Source: Paracidovorax wautersii (lineage in GTDB: Bacteria > Pseudomonadota > Gammaproteobacteria > Burkholderiales > Burkholderiaceae_C). Taken from it: a DNA stretch of 61,698 nucleotides. The notes under the pieces are model-generated. The model was not told the origin of the DNA. It saw only the letters and a program-made list of their open reading frames with translations, and made no database searches. The translations under genes and the position numbers were made by a program. The stretch covers positions 1 to 61,698 of the forward strand of contig WNDQ01000021.1 in the NCBI GenBank assembly GCA_009912175.1, given 5' to 3'. Below, one piece after another: positions 50,694 to 59,927 of this stretch (the stretch's first letter is position 1; each line of letters opens with the position of its first letter).

Positions 50694-51527
50694 ATGGACC
50701 TGTCTTCCCCCGCGCCCGAGCCCGCCCGGGCCGCCACCCCGTCGCCCGCCCCGCCGCGCGCGGCCCTCGCTCGCCTGCGCCGCTGGCTGGCCGGCTTCGG
50801 CACCGGCGGCCTGCTGGGCCTGCTGGTGCTGGCCTTCTGGCTGCTGGCCGCGCTGTTCGGCCCCGCGCTGCTGGCGCGCCCGCCCGGCGCCGGGGGCGGC
50901 GAGGTGTTCGGCGCCATCAGCGCCGCGCACTGGCTGGGCACCGACTACCTGGGCCGCGACATGCTCGCGCGCGTGATCGACGGCACCCGCTACACCGTGG
51001 GCGTGGCGCTGGTCGCCACGCTGCTGGCCCTGCTGGCGGCCTCGGGCAGCGCGGCGCTGGACGCCACGCTCACCGCCATCCCCAGCAAGATGTTCGCGCT
51101 GCTCATGGTGGCCGGCTTCGGCTCCTCGGTGCCCATGCTGGTGTTCACCGCCGCGCTGATCTACGTGCCCGGCGCCTTTCGCATCGCACGTTCGCTGGCC
51201 GTCAACATCAACGCCATGGACTACGTGACGGTGGCCCGCACGCGCGGCGAAGGCCTGCTGTCCATCATGCTGCGCGAGATCCTGCCCAACATCGTCGGCC
51301 CCATGCTGGCCGACCTGGGGCTGCGGTTTGTCTACGTGGTGCTGCTGCTGGCCTCGCTGAGTTTTCTGGGCCTGGGCATCCAGCCGCCCCAGGCCGACTG
51401 GGGCTCGCTGGTGCGCGAGAACATCGGCGCCCTGCCCGACGCCGGCGCTTCGGTGATCGCGCCGGCGCTGGCCATTGCCAGCCTCACCATCGCCGTCAAC
51501 CTGGTGATCGACAACTTGAAAAGATGA
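50694..51527 (+). CDS. ABC transporter permease, DppC-like
   Basis: 277-residue permease. A cytosolic N-terminal Pro/Ala-rich stretch leads to LLGLLVLAFWLLAALFGPALL, then the LGTDYLGRDMLARVIDGTRYT motif characteristic of DppC proteins. The EAA loop is YVTVARTRGEGLLSIMLREILPNIVGP. It lies 22 bp after the DppB-like gene. A hairpin repeat separates it from the ATPase gene. Confidence 0.9.
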   Translation: MDLSSPAPEPARAATPSPAPPRAALARLRRWLAGFGTGGLLGLLVLAFWLLAALFGPALLARPPGAGGGEVFGAISAAHWLGTDYLGRDMLARVIDGTRYTVGVALVATLLALLAASGSAALDATLTAIPSKMFALLMVAGFGSSVPMLVFTAALIYVPGAFRIARSLAVNINAMDYVTVARTRGEGLLSIMLREILPNIVGPMLADLGLRFVYVVLLLASLSFLGLGIQPPQADWGSLVRENIGALPDAGASVIAPALAIASLTIAVNLVIDNLKR

Positions 51528-51610
51528 GCCCCCCCGAAGCGCCTGCGGCGCCTCCCCCTCAAGGGGGCGACAGCCCTGGTCGGGCAAAGCCCGCCCAGGG
51601 CTGTCACTTG
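51528..51610. repeat. Intergenic hairpin repeat, family B, copy 2
   Basis: Starts at the stop codon of the DppC-like gene and lies inside an apparent operon. It matches 9579-9659 closely: GAAGCGCCTGCGGCGCC, then CCCCC-TCAA-GGGGG, GACAGCCCT and AGGGCTGTC, CGGGC-AAA-GCCCG. The paired changes between copies keep the stems, which suggests selection on structure or recent copying. Confidence 0.85.
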
Positions 51611-51680
51611 GCTTTGTCGCTGGCACTTCGTACGCCAAAACCGTGTGGCCGATCTGAGAACACGTTCTAAGGAAACTGAC

Positions 51681-53312
51681 ATGGGAACAACTGTGGTCGT
51701 CAAAGACCTGCTCGTGACGGCGGGGACACAGACCGTGGTCGACCGCCTGAGCTTTTCCATCCGGCCTGGCGAGGTGCTGGCGCTGATCGGCGAATCGGGT
51801 TCGGGCAAGACCACCACCGCGCTGGCGCTCATGGGTTATGCGCGCCCGGGCTGCACGATTGCCGGGGGCAGCGTGCGCCTTGGCGAGGGTGCGCAGGCGG
51901 TCGAGGTGCTGACCCTGCCGCCGGCTGCGCAGCGCGCGCTGCGTGGGCGCACCGTGGCCTACATCGCGCAGAGTGCGGCGGCGTCCTTCAACCCCTCGCG
52001 CACGCTGATGGACCAGGTGGTCGAGCCCGCGCGCATCCACGGCACACTGCCGCGCGCCGAGGCCGAAGCCAAGGCCATCGCGCTGTTCCGTGAACTGGCG
52101 CTGCCCCAGCCCGAGACCATCGGCCAGCGTTACCCGCACCAGGTTTCGGGCGGCCAGCTCCAGCGCCTGATGGCGGCCATGGCGCTGATCACCGACCCCG
52201 ACCTGGTGATCCTGGACGAGCCCACCACCGCGCTGGACGTGACCACGCAGATCGAGGTGCTGCGCGCCTTTCGCCGTGTGGTGCGCGACCGCCAGACCAC
52301 GGCCGTCTACGTCAGCCACGACCTGGCCGTGGTGGCCCAGGTGGCCGACCACATCCTGGTGCTGCGCGACGGCCGCCTGCGTGAACTCGGCGGCACCGAC
52401 CAGATCCTGCAGCAGCCCGCCGACAGCTACACGCGCAGCCTGCTGGACGCGGCCCGGCCGGCCGAACGCCCCCACCCTGCCGCCAACGGCCCCGAGCTGC
52501 TGCTGGAAGTGCGCGGCCTGGCCGCCGGCTACGGCGCACCCGGCCCCGACGGCCGTCCGGCCAAGCTCATCGTCGAAGACGTGGACCTGCGGCTGCACCG
52601 GGGCCAGGCCATCGGCGTGATCGGCGAATCGGGCTCGGGCAAGACCACGCTGGCGCGCGCCATCGCGGGCCTGGTCGCCCCTTGCCAGGGCGCGCTGCTG
52701 TTCAACGGCCGCTACCTCAAGCCGACGCTGGCGCAGCGCAGCCGCGACGAGCTGCGCCGTATCCAGATCGTGTTCCAGATGGCCGACACCGCGCTCAACC
52801 CGGCGCAGACCATCGCGCAGATCCTGGCGCGGCCGCTGGTCTTTTTCCACGGCTTGCGCGGCGCGGCGCTGCAGCAGCGCGTGCGTGGGCTGCTCGACCT
52901 CGTGCGGCTGCCGCAGACCGTGCTCGAACGCACGCCCGCAGGCCTGTCGGGCGGGCAGAAACAGCGTGTGAACCTGGCGCGCGCGCTGGCGGCCGAGCCC
53001 GACCTCATCCTCTGCGACGAGGTCACCTCCGCACTCGACACCGTGGTGGGCGCGGCCATTCTCGACCTGCTGGCCGAGCTGCGCCGCGAGCTGGGCGTGT
53101 CCTACCTGTTCATCAGCCACGACCTGCACACCGTGCGCGCCATCTGCGACGAGATCGTGGTCATGCGCGACGGCCGCAAGCTCGCGCAGGTCGCGCGCGC
53201 CGACTACGACCGGGGCCCGCACCACCCCTACTACGAGCTGCTGGCGCGCTCGGTGCCCGAACTGCGGCGCGGCTGGATCGACGAATGCCAATCCGCCAGG
53301 GCCGCGGCCTGA
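51681..53312 (+). CDS. ABC transporter, fused double ATP-binding protein (DppD-DppF type)
   Basis: 543-residue protein with two complete ATPase halves. The first has Walker [10 protein letters not shown], signature VSGGQLQ and Walker [13 protein letters not shown]. The second has GESGSGKTT again, LSGGQKQ and [12 protein letters not shown], with H-loops in YVSHDLAV and FISHDLHT. The ATG at 51681 follows AAGGA; the GTG further up is not needed. Powers the adjacent permeases. The repeat element lies between it and them. Confidence 0.93.
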   Translation: MGTTVVVKDLLVTAGTQTVVDRLSFSIRPGEVLALIGESGSGKTTTALALMGYARPGCTIAGGSVRLGEGAQAVEVLTLPPAAQRALRGRTVAYIAQSAAASFNPSRTLMDQVVEPARIHGTLPRAEAEAKAIALFRELALPQPETIGQRYPHQVSGGQLQRLMAAMALITDPDLVILDEPTTALDVTTQIEVLRAFRRVVRDRQTTAVYVSHDLAVVAQVADHILVLRDGRLRELGGTDQILQQPADSYTRSLLDAARPAERPHPAANGPELLLEVRGLAAGYGAPGPDGRPAKLIVEDVDLRLHRGQAIGVIGESGSGKTTLARAIAGLVAPCQGALLFNGRYLKPTLAQRSRDELRRIQIVFQMADTALNPAQTIAQILARPLVFFHGLRGAALQQRVRGLLDLVRLPQTVLERTPAGLSGGQKQRVNLARALAAEPDLILCDEVTSALDTVVGAAILDLLAELRRELGVSYLFISHDLHTVRAICDEIVVMRDGRKLAQVARADYDRGPHHPYYELLARSVPELRRGWIDECQSARAAA

Positions 53313-53336
53313 TCCTTTCTTCTGGACCTCTTCACC

Positions 53337-54809
53337 ATGCCTTTCGACCCCATTCCCGACGACCTGCTGCCCGGCCTGAACCACATCGCGGGCCGCTGGC
53401 AGCCCGCCGCCAGCGGCGCCGTCTTTGCCGTGACCGACCCGGCCAGCAACGCCGTGATCGCCCAGGTGCCCGACAGCGGCGCCGATGACGCACGCGCGGC
53501 CACCGAAGCCGCCCACGCCGCCTTTGCCAACTGGCGCCAGACGCCGGCCAAACAGCGCGCCGCGCTGGTGCGGCGCTGGCACGACCTCGTCATGGCGCAG
53601 CAGGACACGCTGGGCCGGCTGATCAGCATCGAACAAGGCAAGCCACTGGCCGAGGGCCAGGGCGAAGTCGCCTACGCCGCCAGCTACATCGACTGGTTCG
53701 CCAGCGAGGCCACACGTGTCAATGGCGACGTCATTGCCGCGCCCGTGCCCGGGCGGCGCATGTTCGCGCTGCGCGAGCCGGTCGGCGTGGTCGCCGCCAT
53801 CACGCCGTGGAACTTTCCGGCCGCGATGATCGCGCGCAAGATCGCCCCGGCCCTGGCCGCCGGCTGCACCGTGGTCTGCAAGCCGGCCGAGGACACGCCG
53901 CTGACCTCGCTGGCGCTGGTGCGGCTGGCCGAACAGGCGGGCCTGCCGGCCGGCGTGCTCAACATCGTCACCGCCTCGCGCGCGCAGGCCGCGGCCGTGG
54001 TCGACGCCTGGCTGGACGACACGCGGGTGCGCAAGATCACCTTCACCGGCTCCACACCCGTGGGCAAACACCTGGCGCGGCGCTCGGCCGACACGCTCAA
54101 GCGCCTGTCGCTGGAGCTGGGCGGCAACGCGCCCTTCATCGTGTTCGAGGACGCCGACCTGGACGCGGCCGTCGAGGGCCTGATGGCCGCCAAGTTCCGC
54201 AACGGCGGCCAGACCTGCGTCTGCCCCAACCGCGTGTTCGTGCACGAGGCCGTGCATGCCGATTTTGCGCAGCGCCTGGCCGCGCGTGTGGGCGCGCTCA
54301 AGGTCGCGCTCGCCACCGACCCGCAGGCCCAGATCGGCCCCATGATCAACGCACGCGCGGTCGACAAGATCGAGCGCCACGTGCAGGACGCGGTGGCGCA
54401 CGGCGCGCGTGTGCTGGTGGGCGGCACCCGCCTGCCCGCGCTCGGCCCCAACTTCTACGCGCCCACCGTGATCGACGGCGCCGACGCCCGCATGGCCTGC
54501 GCCTGCGAAGAAACCTTTGGCCCGGTCGTGCCGCTCACGCGCTTTGCCGACGAGGCGCAGGTGGTCGCCGCCGCCAACGACACGCCCTTCGGCCTGGTCG
54601 CCTACTTCTACAGCCGCGACGTGCGCCGCATCTGGCGCCTGGCCGACCAGCTCGACAGCGGCATCATCGGCATCAACGAAGGCGCGCTCGCGGCCGAGGC
54701 GGCGCCGTTTGGCGGCATCAAGGACTCGGGCTACGGCCGCGAAGGCTCGGTGCACGGGCTCGACGACTACCTGCACACCAAGTATCTGTGTCAGGGGCAG
54801 CTCGGCTGA
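53337..54809 (+). CDS. Succinate-semialdehyde dehydrogenase-like aldehyde dehydrogenase
   Basis: 490-residue ALDH close to GabD. Motifs are PWNFPAAMIARKIAPALAAG, FTGSTPVGK, the base in LSLELGGNAPFIVF, and the catalytic Cys in GGQTCVCPNRV with the second Cys typical of GabD. The tail KDSGYGREGSVHGLDDYL also fits. Oxidises succinic semialdehyde or a similar omega-oxo acid. Starts 24 bp after the transporter ATPase, so the transporter and dehydrogenase form one operon, consistent with GABA- or amine-type substrates. Confidence 0.88.
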   Translation: MPFDPIPDDLLPGLNHIAGRWQPAASGAVFAVTDPASNAVIAQVPDSGADDARAATEAAHAAFANWRQTPAKQRAALVRRWHDLVMAQQDTLGRLISIEQGKPLAEGQGEVAYAASYIDWFASEATRVNGDVIAAPVPGRRMFALREPVGVVAAITPWNFPAAMIARKIAPALAAGCTVVCKPAEDTPLTSLALVRLAEQAGLPAGVLNIVTASRAQAAAVVDAWLDDTRVRKITFTGSTPVGKHLARRSADTLKRLSLELGGNAPFIVFEDADLDAAVEGLMAAKFRNGGQTCVCPNRVFVHEAVHADFAQRLAARVGALKVALATDPQAQIGPMINARAVDKIERHVQDAVAHGARVLVGGTRLPALGPNFYAPTVIDGADARMACACEETFGPVVPLTRFADEAQVVAAANDTPFGLVAYFYSRDVRRIWRLADQLDSGIIGINEGALAAEAAPFGGIKDSGYGREGSVHGLDDYLHTKYLCQGQLG

Positions 54810-54880
54810 AAATCAGCGCGGCGGGTCTTTTCCGGCCCGCGTCTGGCTACCATCGTGGACAATTCGGCGAGGCCGGATAA

Positions 54881-54896
54881 TTAACCAGATGGTGAA
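54881..54896. promoter_or_regulatory. Dyad overlapping the tetR start, probable autoregulatory site
   Basis: TTAACCA-GA-TGGTGAA is a near-perfect inverted repeat covering the first possible ATG of the TetR gene. Its half-site TTCACCA (in the reverse arm) also occurs in the longer palindrome at 55579-55608. Confidence 0.5.
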
Positions 54897-55533
54897 CATG
54901 GACGCTCCCGAAACCCGCACCCGCGACGCCGACCGCACCCAGCAGGCCATCCTGGAGGCTGCGCTGCAGGAGTTCGCCCAGCACGGCCTGGGCGGCGCGC
55001 GCGTGGACCGCATCGCCGAGCGCGCGGGCGTCAACAAACGGCTGATCTACTACTACTTCCACAACAAGGACGACCTGTTCCTGGCCGCGCTGGAGCAGAC
55101 CTACCTGCAGATCCGCGCGGCCGAGCAGCAGCTGCACCTCGCCGACCTGCCGCCCGCCCAGGCGATCCGCCGGCTGACCGAATTCACCTGGGACTACTAC
55201 ATCGCCCACCCCGAGTTCCTGACCCTGCTCAACAGCGAAAACCTGCACCTGGGCCAGCACCTGGCGCGTTCCGAACGCATCCAGGAAATGAACTCGCCGC
55301 TGATCGAGACGCTGGCCCAGATCCTGGAGCGCGGCCGCCAGCAGGGCGTCTTCCGCGGCGGCATCGACCCGCTGCAGCTCTACGTCTCGATCGCGGGCAT
55401 GGCCTACTTCTACCTCTCCAACCGCCACACCCTCACCGCCGTCTTCGACCGCGACCTGATGAGCCCCAAGGCGCAGCAGGAACGCCTGTCGCACATGTGC
55501 GACGTGGTCCTCGGGTATGTCCTGAGCCACTAG
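54889..55533 (+). CDS. TetR-family transcriptional regulator
   Basis: 214-residue regulator. The N-terminal helix-turn-helix is QQAILEAALQEFAQHGLGGARVDRIAERAGVNKRLIYYYFHNKDDLF. The C-terminal domain resembles the TetR group of RutR/AcrR-type proteins with a WDYYIAHPEF segment. Starts at 54889 (MVN) or 54898 (MDAPE); neither has a strong Shine-Dalgarno. Downstream genes start after a perfect 30-bp palindrome, probably its operator. Confidence 0.9.
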   Translation: MVNMDAPETRTRDADRTQQAILEAALQEFAQHGLGGARVDRIAERAGVNKRLIYYYFHNKDDLFLAALEQTYLQIRAAEQQLHLADLPPAQAIRRLTEFTWDYYIAHPEFLTLLNSENLHLGQHLARSERIQEMNSPLIETLAQILERGRQQGVFRGGIDPLQLYVSIAGMAYFYLSNRHTLTAVFDRDLMSPKAQQERLSHMCDVVLGYVLSH

Positions 55534-55578
55534 CCGGCGCGCCGCATTGACGGCGCGCCCCGTCCTGGCAAAAAATCG

Positions 55579-55608
55579 CCCTTAATTCACCAATCAGTGA
55601 ATTAAGGG
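55579..55608. promoter_or_regulatory. Perfect 12-bp inverted repeat, likely TetR operator
   Basis: CCCTTAATTCAC, six bases, GTGAATTAAGGG: arms match perfectly. It lies 46 bp after the tetR stop and 73 bp before the binding-protein start. On the minus strand a T-run follows the hairpin, but no minus-strand gene ends there, so an operator is the better reading. It shares the TTCACCA half-site with the dyad at the tetR start. Confidence 0.7.
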
Positions 55609-55680
55609 CAGCAGGCTGTGCAGTTCCCTGCCGTCCCTCCGCGCTTCCCGCCCCCAACGAAGACGAAGGAGACCCACACC

Positions 55681-56667
55681 ATGACATGGCATCCCTGGGC
55701 CACGGCCGCGCTGCTGGCCGCGTGCACCACCCTGCAGGCCCCGCTGGCCCCGCTGGCCCACGCCGAGGCCGCCTACCCCAGCAAGCCGATCCGCGTGATC
55801 GTGCCGTTTGCCGCGGGCAGCACCACCGACATCATCGCGCGCGCCATCAGCGACAAGATGGGCGCCAGCCTCGGGCAGACGCTGGTGATCGACAACCGGG
55901 GCGGGGCCAGCGGCACCATCGGCCAGCAGGCCGTGGCCAGCGCGCCGGCCGACGGCTACACGCTGCTGCTCCACTCGTCCTCGCATACGGTCAGCCCCTC
56001 GACCTTTGCCAAGCTGCCCTTCGACACGGTGGCCGACTTCGCCGGCATCTCGCCCATCGCCACCCTGCCCAACGTGCTGGTGGTCGCGCCGGCCAAGAAC
56101 TTCCGCACGCTGGCCGACCTGCTGGCCGCCGCGCGCGCACGGCCCGGCACGCTCAACTTTGCCTCGGCCGGCCAGGGCAGCGCGACCCACCTCAACGCCG
56201 AAAAATTCAAGCACGCCGCAAACATCGAGGCCACCAACATCCCCTTCAAGGGTTCGGCCGAGGCCGTGACGGAGGTGATCGCCGGCCGCGTGGACTACTA
56301 CTTCTCGCCCATCGCACCGGTCATCGGCCAGATCAAGGAAGGCCAGCTGGTACCGCTGGCCGTGGGCTCGCCGCGGCGCTCGGCCACGCTGCCGGCCGTG
56401 CCGACCACGGCCGAAGCGGGCGTGCCGGGTTCCGAATTCAACTTCTGGATCGGCCTGCTGGCGCCGGCCAAGACCCCGCGCCCGGTCATCGAGCGGCTGC
56501 ACGACGAACTGGCCAAGGCCCTGGCCTCGCCCGAAGTGCAGGAGCGTTTTGCCAAGCTCGGCGCCGAGCCCTGGACGCTCGCGCCCGCGCAGTTCGACGC
56601 CTACATCAAGGACGAGATCGCCGCCAACGCGGTGGTCGTCAAGGCCGCCGGACTGGCCGCGCAATAG
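55681..56667 (+). CDS. Tripartite tricarboxylate transporter-type (Bug) binding protein
   Basis: 328-residue extracytoplasmic binding protein of the Bug/TctC family that is expanded in Burkholderiales. The signal peptide ends near LAHAEAAYPSKPIRVIVPFAAGSTTDIIARAIS, which is the family's hallmark opening. NRGGASGTIGQQAVASAPADGYTLL and FNFWIGLLAPAKTPRPVIERL fit as well. The ATG at 55681 follows GGAGACC. No TctA/TctB membrane subunits are nearby, as is common for orphan Bug proteins. Probably delivers the substrate of the next three genes. Confidence 0.93.
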   Translation: MTWHPWATAALLAACTTLQAPLAPLAHAEAAYPSKPIRVIVPFAAGSTTDIIARAISDKMGASLGQTLVIDNRGGASGTIGQQAVASAPADGYTLLLHSSSHTVSPSTFAKLPFDTVADFAGISPIATLPNVLVVAPAKNFRTLADLLAAARARPGTLNFASAGQGSATHLNAEKFKHAANIEATNIPFKGSAEAVTEVIAGRVDYYFSPIAPVIGQIKEGQLVPLAVGSPRRSATLPAVPTTAEAGVPGSEFNFWIGLLAPAKTPRPVIERLHDELAKALASPEVQERFAKLGAEPWTLAPAQFDAYIKDEIAANAVVVKAAGLAAQ

Positions 56668-56762
56668 CGCCCGTGCTTGCAGCAGCGACCGCCCGCCCAC
56701 GCGGGCCGCTGCGTTCCGCGTTCTCCGTTTTTTTGCTCTCCTCCATCACCGGACTTCTTCAC

Positions 56763-57938
56763 ATGGCAACCCACCGTCTCGGCCTCATCATGCACGGCGT
56801 CACCGGCCGCATGGGCAAGAACCAGCACCTGATCCGCTCCATCGTCGCCATCCGCCAGCAGGGCGGCGTGGCGCTGGCCAATGGCGACCGCGTCATGCCC
56901 GACCCCATCCTGATCGGGCGCGATGCCGAGAAGATCGCCGCGCTCGCGCAAGCGCACGGCATCACGCGCTGGGGCACCGATCTGGACGCGGCGCTGGCCA
57001 ACCCGGACGACACCGTGTTCTTCGACGCCGGCACCACGCAGATGCGCCCCACGCTGCTGGCCAAGGCGATCCGCGCGGGCAAACATGTCTATTGCGAAAA
57101 ACCCATCGCCACCAACCTCAACGAAGCGGTGGAGATCGCCCGTTTGGCCGAGGAAGCGGGCCGCACGCGTGGCCTCAAGCACGGCGCGGTGCAGGACAAA
57201 CTCTTCCTGCCGGGCCTGCGCAAGCTCGACATGCTGCGCCGCGCGGGCTTTTTCGGCCGCATGCTCAGCCTGCGCCTGGAGTTCGGCTACTGGGTGTTCG
57301 AGGGCGACCTGCAGCCCATCCAGCGCCCGAGCTGGAACTACCGCGCCGAGGACGGCGGCGGCATGATCCTGGACATGATGTGCCACTGGCGCTACGTGCT
57401 CGACAACCTGTTCGGCGAGGTGAAGTCGATCTCGTGCATAGGCGCCACCCACATCCCGCAGCGCTGGGACGAGCAGGGCCGGCCCTACGCCTGCACCGCC
57501 GACGCCGCCGCCTATGCCACGGCCGAGCTGATCGGCCACAACGGCGAGCCGGTGCTCGCGCAACTCAACATGAGCTGGGCCACACGCGTGCGGCGCGACG
57601 ATCTGGTGACCTTCCACGTCGACGGCACGCATGGCTCGGCCGTGGCGGGCCTGACCGACTGCCGCGCGCAAAGCCGCGTGGCCACGCCGCGCCCGGTCTG
57701 GAACCCTGACGTGAAGCAAACCTTGCCCTTCTTCGACCAATGGCAGGACGTGCCCGACACCGAAACCTACGACAACGGCTTCAAGATCCAGTGGGAACAT
57801 TTCATCCGCCACGTGGTGGAGGACGCGCCCTATAAATGGACGCTCCCCGAGGGCGCCAAGGGCGTGCAACTGGTCGAGGCCGCACTGGCCAGCTGGAAGG
57901 AACGCCGCTGGGTCGACGTGCCGGCCCTGGGCATCTGA
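56763..57938 (+). CDS. Gfo/Idh/MocA family oxidoreductase
   Basis: NAD(P)-dependent sugar or cyclitol dehydrogenase of 391 residues. The N-terminal fold has LGLIMHGVTGRMGKNQHL, an atypical nucleotide motif, and the catalytic Lys in CEKPIATN. The C-terminal substrate domain carries DMMCHWRYVLDNLFGE. Adjacent DUF993 and isomerase genes suggest a carbohydrate-acid or inositol-like pathway. The ATG at 56763 is preferred; the frame is open further upstream through the Bug gene only in the shadow. Confidence 0.88.
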   Translation: MATHRLGLIMHGVTGRMGKNQHLIRSIVAIRQQGGVALANGDRVMPDPILIGRDAEKIAALAQAHGITRWGTDLDAALANPDDTVFFDAGTTQMRPTLLAKAIRAGKHVYCEKPIATNLNEAVEIARLAEEAGRTRGLKHGAVQDKLFLPGLRKLDMLRRAGFFGRMLSLRLEFGYWVFEGDLQPIQRPSWNYRAEDGGGMILDMMCHWRYVLDNLFGEVKSISCIGATHIPQRWDEQGRPYACTADAAAYATAELIGHNGEPVLAQLNMSWATRVRRDDLVTFHVDGTHGSAVAGLTDCRAQSRVATPRPVWNPDVKQTLPFFDQWQDVPDTETYDNGFKIQWEHFIRHVVEDAPYKWTLPEGAKGVQLVEAALASWKERRWVDVPALGI

Positions 57939-57954
57939 GAGAAAGACACCCGCC

Positions 57955-59160
57955 ATGTCCCTCACCCTGAACCTGCCCGACGCCAGCGGTCGCCTGCGAC
58001 CTTACACACTGTCCGGCGCGGCGCCCATCACCGCGCCGACCCAGCCGCAACTCTCACGCATCGCCTACTCGGCTGCGCACGTGGTGGCCAACCCGCTGGC
58101 CGCCATCGACCCCTGGCTGCAAAGCGCCGTCGACTGGGACGCCACGCTGGCCTACCGGCGCCACCTGTGGTCGCTCGGCCTGGGCGTGGCCGAGGCCATG
58201 GACACCGCGCAGCGCGGCATGGGGCTGGACTGGCCGACCTCGCTGGCGCTGATCACGCGCTCGCTCGACGCCGCGCGCGACGTGCCGGGCGCACGCATCG
58301 CCTCGGGCTGCGGCACCGACCAGCTCGCGCCCGACGCTGCGCGCAGCGTCGACGACGTGATCCGCGCCTACGAAGAACAGATGGCCGCCATCGAACAACT
58401 GGGCGGGCGCCTCATCCTGATGTGCAGCCGAGCCCTGGCGCGTGTGGCGCGCGGCCCGGCCGATTACGAACGGGTCTACGACCGGCTGCTGTCGCAGGCG
58501 CGCCAACCCGTCATCCTGCACTGGCTGGGCGAGATGTTCGACCCGGCGCTGGCCGGCTACTGGGGCACACACGACGTCGACGCCGCCATGCGCACGGTGT
58601 CGGGCATCATCGCCGCGCACCCGGACAAGGTCGACGGCATCAAGATCTCGCTGCTCGACCAGGACCAGGAAATCGCCCTGCGGCGCCAGTTGCCCACCAC
58701 GGGCGGCCCCGACAGCCAGGGCGTGCGCATGTACACCGGCGACGACTTCAACTACGCCGAGCTGATCGCCGGCGACGGCGCGGGCAGCCACCCCACGCAC
58801 AGCCAGAGCGACGCGCTGCTGGGCATCTTCGACGCCATCGCGCCAGCAGCCAGTGCGGCACTGGCAGCGCTGGCGGCCGGCAACGTCGAGCGTTTTCACG
58901 CCATCCTCGGGCCCACCGTGCCGCTGTCGCGCCACATCTTCCAGGCGCCCACACGCTTCTACAAAACCGGCGTGGTCTTCATGGCCTGGCTCAACGGCCA
59001 CCAGTCGCACTTCACCATGGTCGGCGGCCAGCACAGCACCCGCAGCCTGGTGCACCTGGCCGAACTGCTGCGCCTGGCCGACCAGGCCCGGCTGCTGCAA
59101 GACCCCGCGCTGGCTGCACACCGCATGCGGCAGTTGCTGGCCGTGCATGGCGTCAACTGA
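57955..59160 (+). CDS. DUF993 protein (dihydrodipicolinate synthase-like)
   Basis: 401-residue protein that I place in DUF993, distant relatives of class I aldolases/DHDPS. A plausible Schiff-base lysine is in VDGIKISLLDQ, and HWLGEMFDPALAGYWG and the C-terminal GGQHSTRSLVHLAELLR block are characteristic. Enzyme activity unknown. Lies 16 bp after the oxidoreductase gene and 14 bp before the isomerase, so certainly one operon. Confidence 0.8.
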   Translation: MSLTLNLPDASGRLRPYTLSGAAPITAPTQPQLSRIAYSAAHVVANPLAAIDPWLQSAVDWDATLAYRRHLWSLGLGVAEAMDTAQRGMGLDWPTSLALITRSLDAARDVPGARIASGCGTDQLAPDAARSVDDVIRAYEEQMAAIEQLGGRLILMCSRALARVARGPADYERVYDRLLSQARQPVILHWLGEMFDPALAGYWGTHDVDAAMRTVSGIIAAHPDKVDGIKISLLDQDQEIALRRQLPTTGGPDSQGVRMYTGDDFNYAELIAGDGAGSHPTHSQSDALLGIFDAIAPAASAALAALAAGNVERFHAILGPTVPLSRHIFQAPTRFYKTGVVFMAWLNGHQSHFTMVGGQHSTRSLVHLAELLRLADQARLLQDPALAAHRMRQLLAVHGVN

Positions 59161-59174
59161 AGCCGGGCGAACCC

Positions 59175-59924
59175 ATGCGTGACTTCACCCACGACAGCCA
59201 GTGGCTGTCCCTCAACACCGCCACCCTGCGCCGCCAGCGCGGCCAGGACGTGCCGCTGGCACGCATCATCGACCAGTGCGCGGCGCACGGCGTGCACACC
59301 ATCAGCCCCTGGCGCGACCAGGTGCAGGCCGCGGGGCTGGCGGCCACGGCGCTGGATGCCCCCTGCCTGGTGCTGGTGGTCGGCGCCCTGCCCGGCGCGC
59401 TCGCGGGCACGCCCGGCTACCGGGACATCGCCCGCGCCCGCGCCGAGGTGCGCGACGGCATCGCCGCCACGCTGGCCCATGCGCGCGACGTCGGCATGCC
59501 GCTGGCCATCGAGCCGCTGCACCCCATGCAGGCCGCCGACCGCGCCTGCGTCAACACGCTCGAACACGCGCTCGACCTGTGCGACGAACTCGACGCCGCA
59601 CGCACCGGCCTGCTGGGCGTGGCGCTGGACGTCTACCACGTCTGGTGGGACCCCAAGCTGCAGGCGCAGATCGCACGCGCCGGCGCCGACCGCCTGCTGG
59701 CTTACCACGTCTGCGACTGGCGCCTGCCCACACGCGACCTGCTGGCCGACCGCGGCATGATGGGCGACGGCATCATCGAGCTGCGCAAGATCCGCGGCTG
59801 GGTCGAAGCCGCGGGCTTTGCCGGCTGCTGCGAGGTCGAGATCTTCTCCGAGGCCGACTGGTGGCAGCGCGACGGCGACGAGACCCTGGCCGTGTGCATC
59901 GAGCGGCACCGCAGCGTGGTGTGA
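59175..59924 (+). CDS. Sugar phosphate isomerase/epimerase, apparently lacking an internal block
   Basis: 249-residue TIM-barrel (AP endonuclease 2 family). The end is intact with FAGCCEVEIFSEADWWQRDGDE, DVYHVWWDP and HVCDWRLPTRDLLADRGMMGDG metal-ligand segments. From memory, relatives are about 275-290 residues; here WRDQVQAAGLAATA passes directly to LDAPCLVLVVGALPG, skipping about 35-45 residues (around 59340-59355) that normally hold a strand and helix with a conserved RGG-type segment. The frame is kept. Activity is doubtful; no database check was possible. Confidence 0.75.
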   Translation: MRDFTHDSQWLSLNTATLRRQRGQDVPLARIIDQCAAHGVHTISPWRDQVQAAGLAATALDAPCLVLVVGALPGALAGTPGYRDIARARAEVRDGIAATLAHARDVGMPLAIEPLHPMQAADRACVNTLEHALDLCDELDAARTGLLGVALDVYHVWWDPKLQAQIARAGADRLLAYHVCDWRLPTRDLLADRGMMGDGIIELRKIRGWVEAAGFAGCCEVEIFSEADWWQRDGDETLAVCIERHRSVV

Positions 59925-59927
59925 TGA

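Noticed and set aside
50646-54776. 1376-codon minus-strand frame across the ABC transporter and aldehyde dehydrogenase
   Set aside because: Antisense shadow; the plus-strand genes carry complete family motifs.
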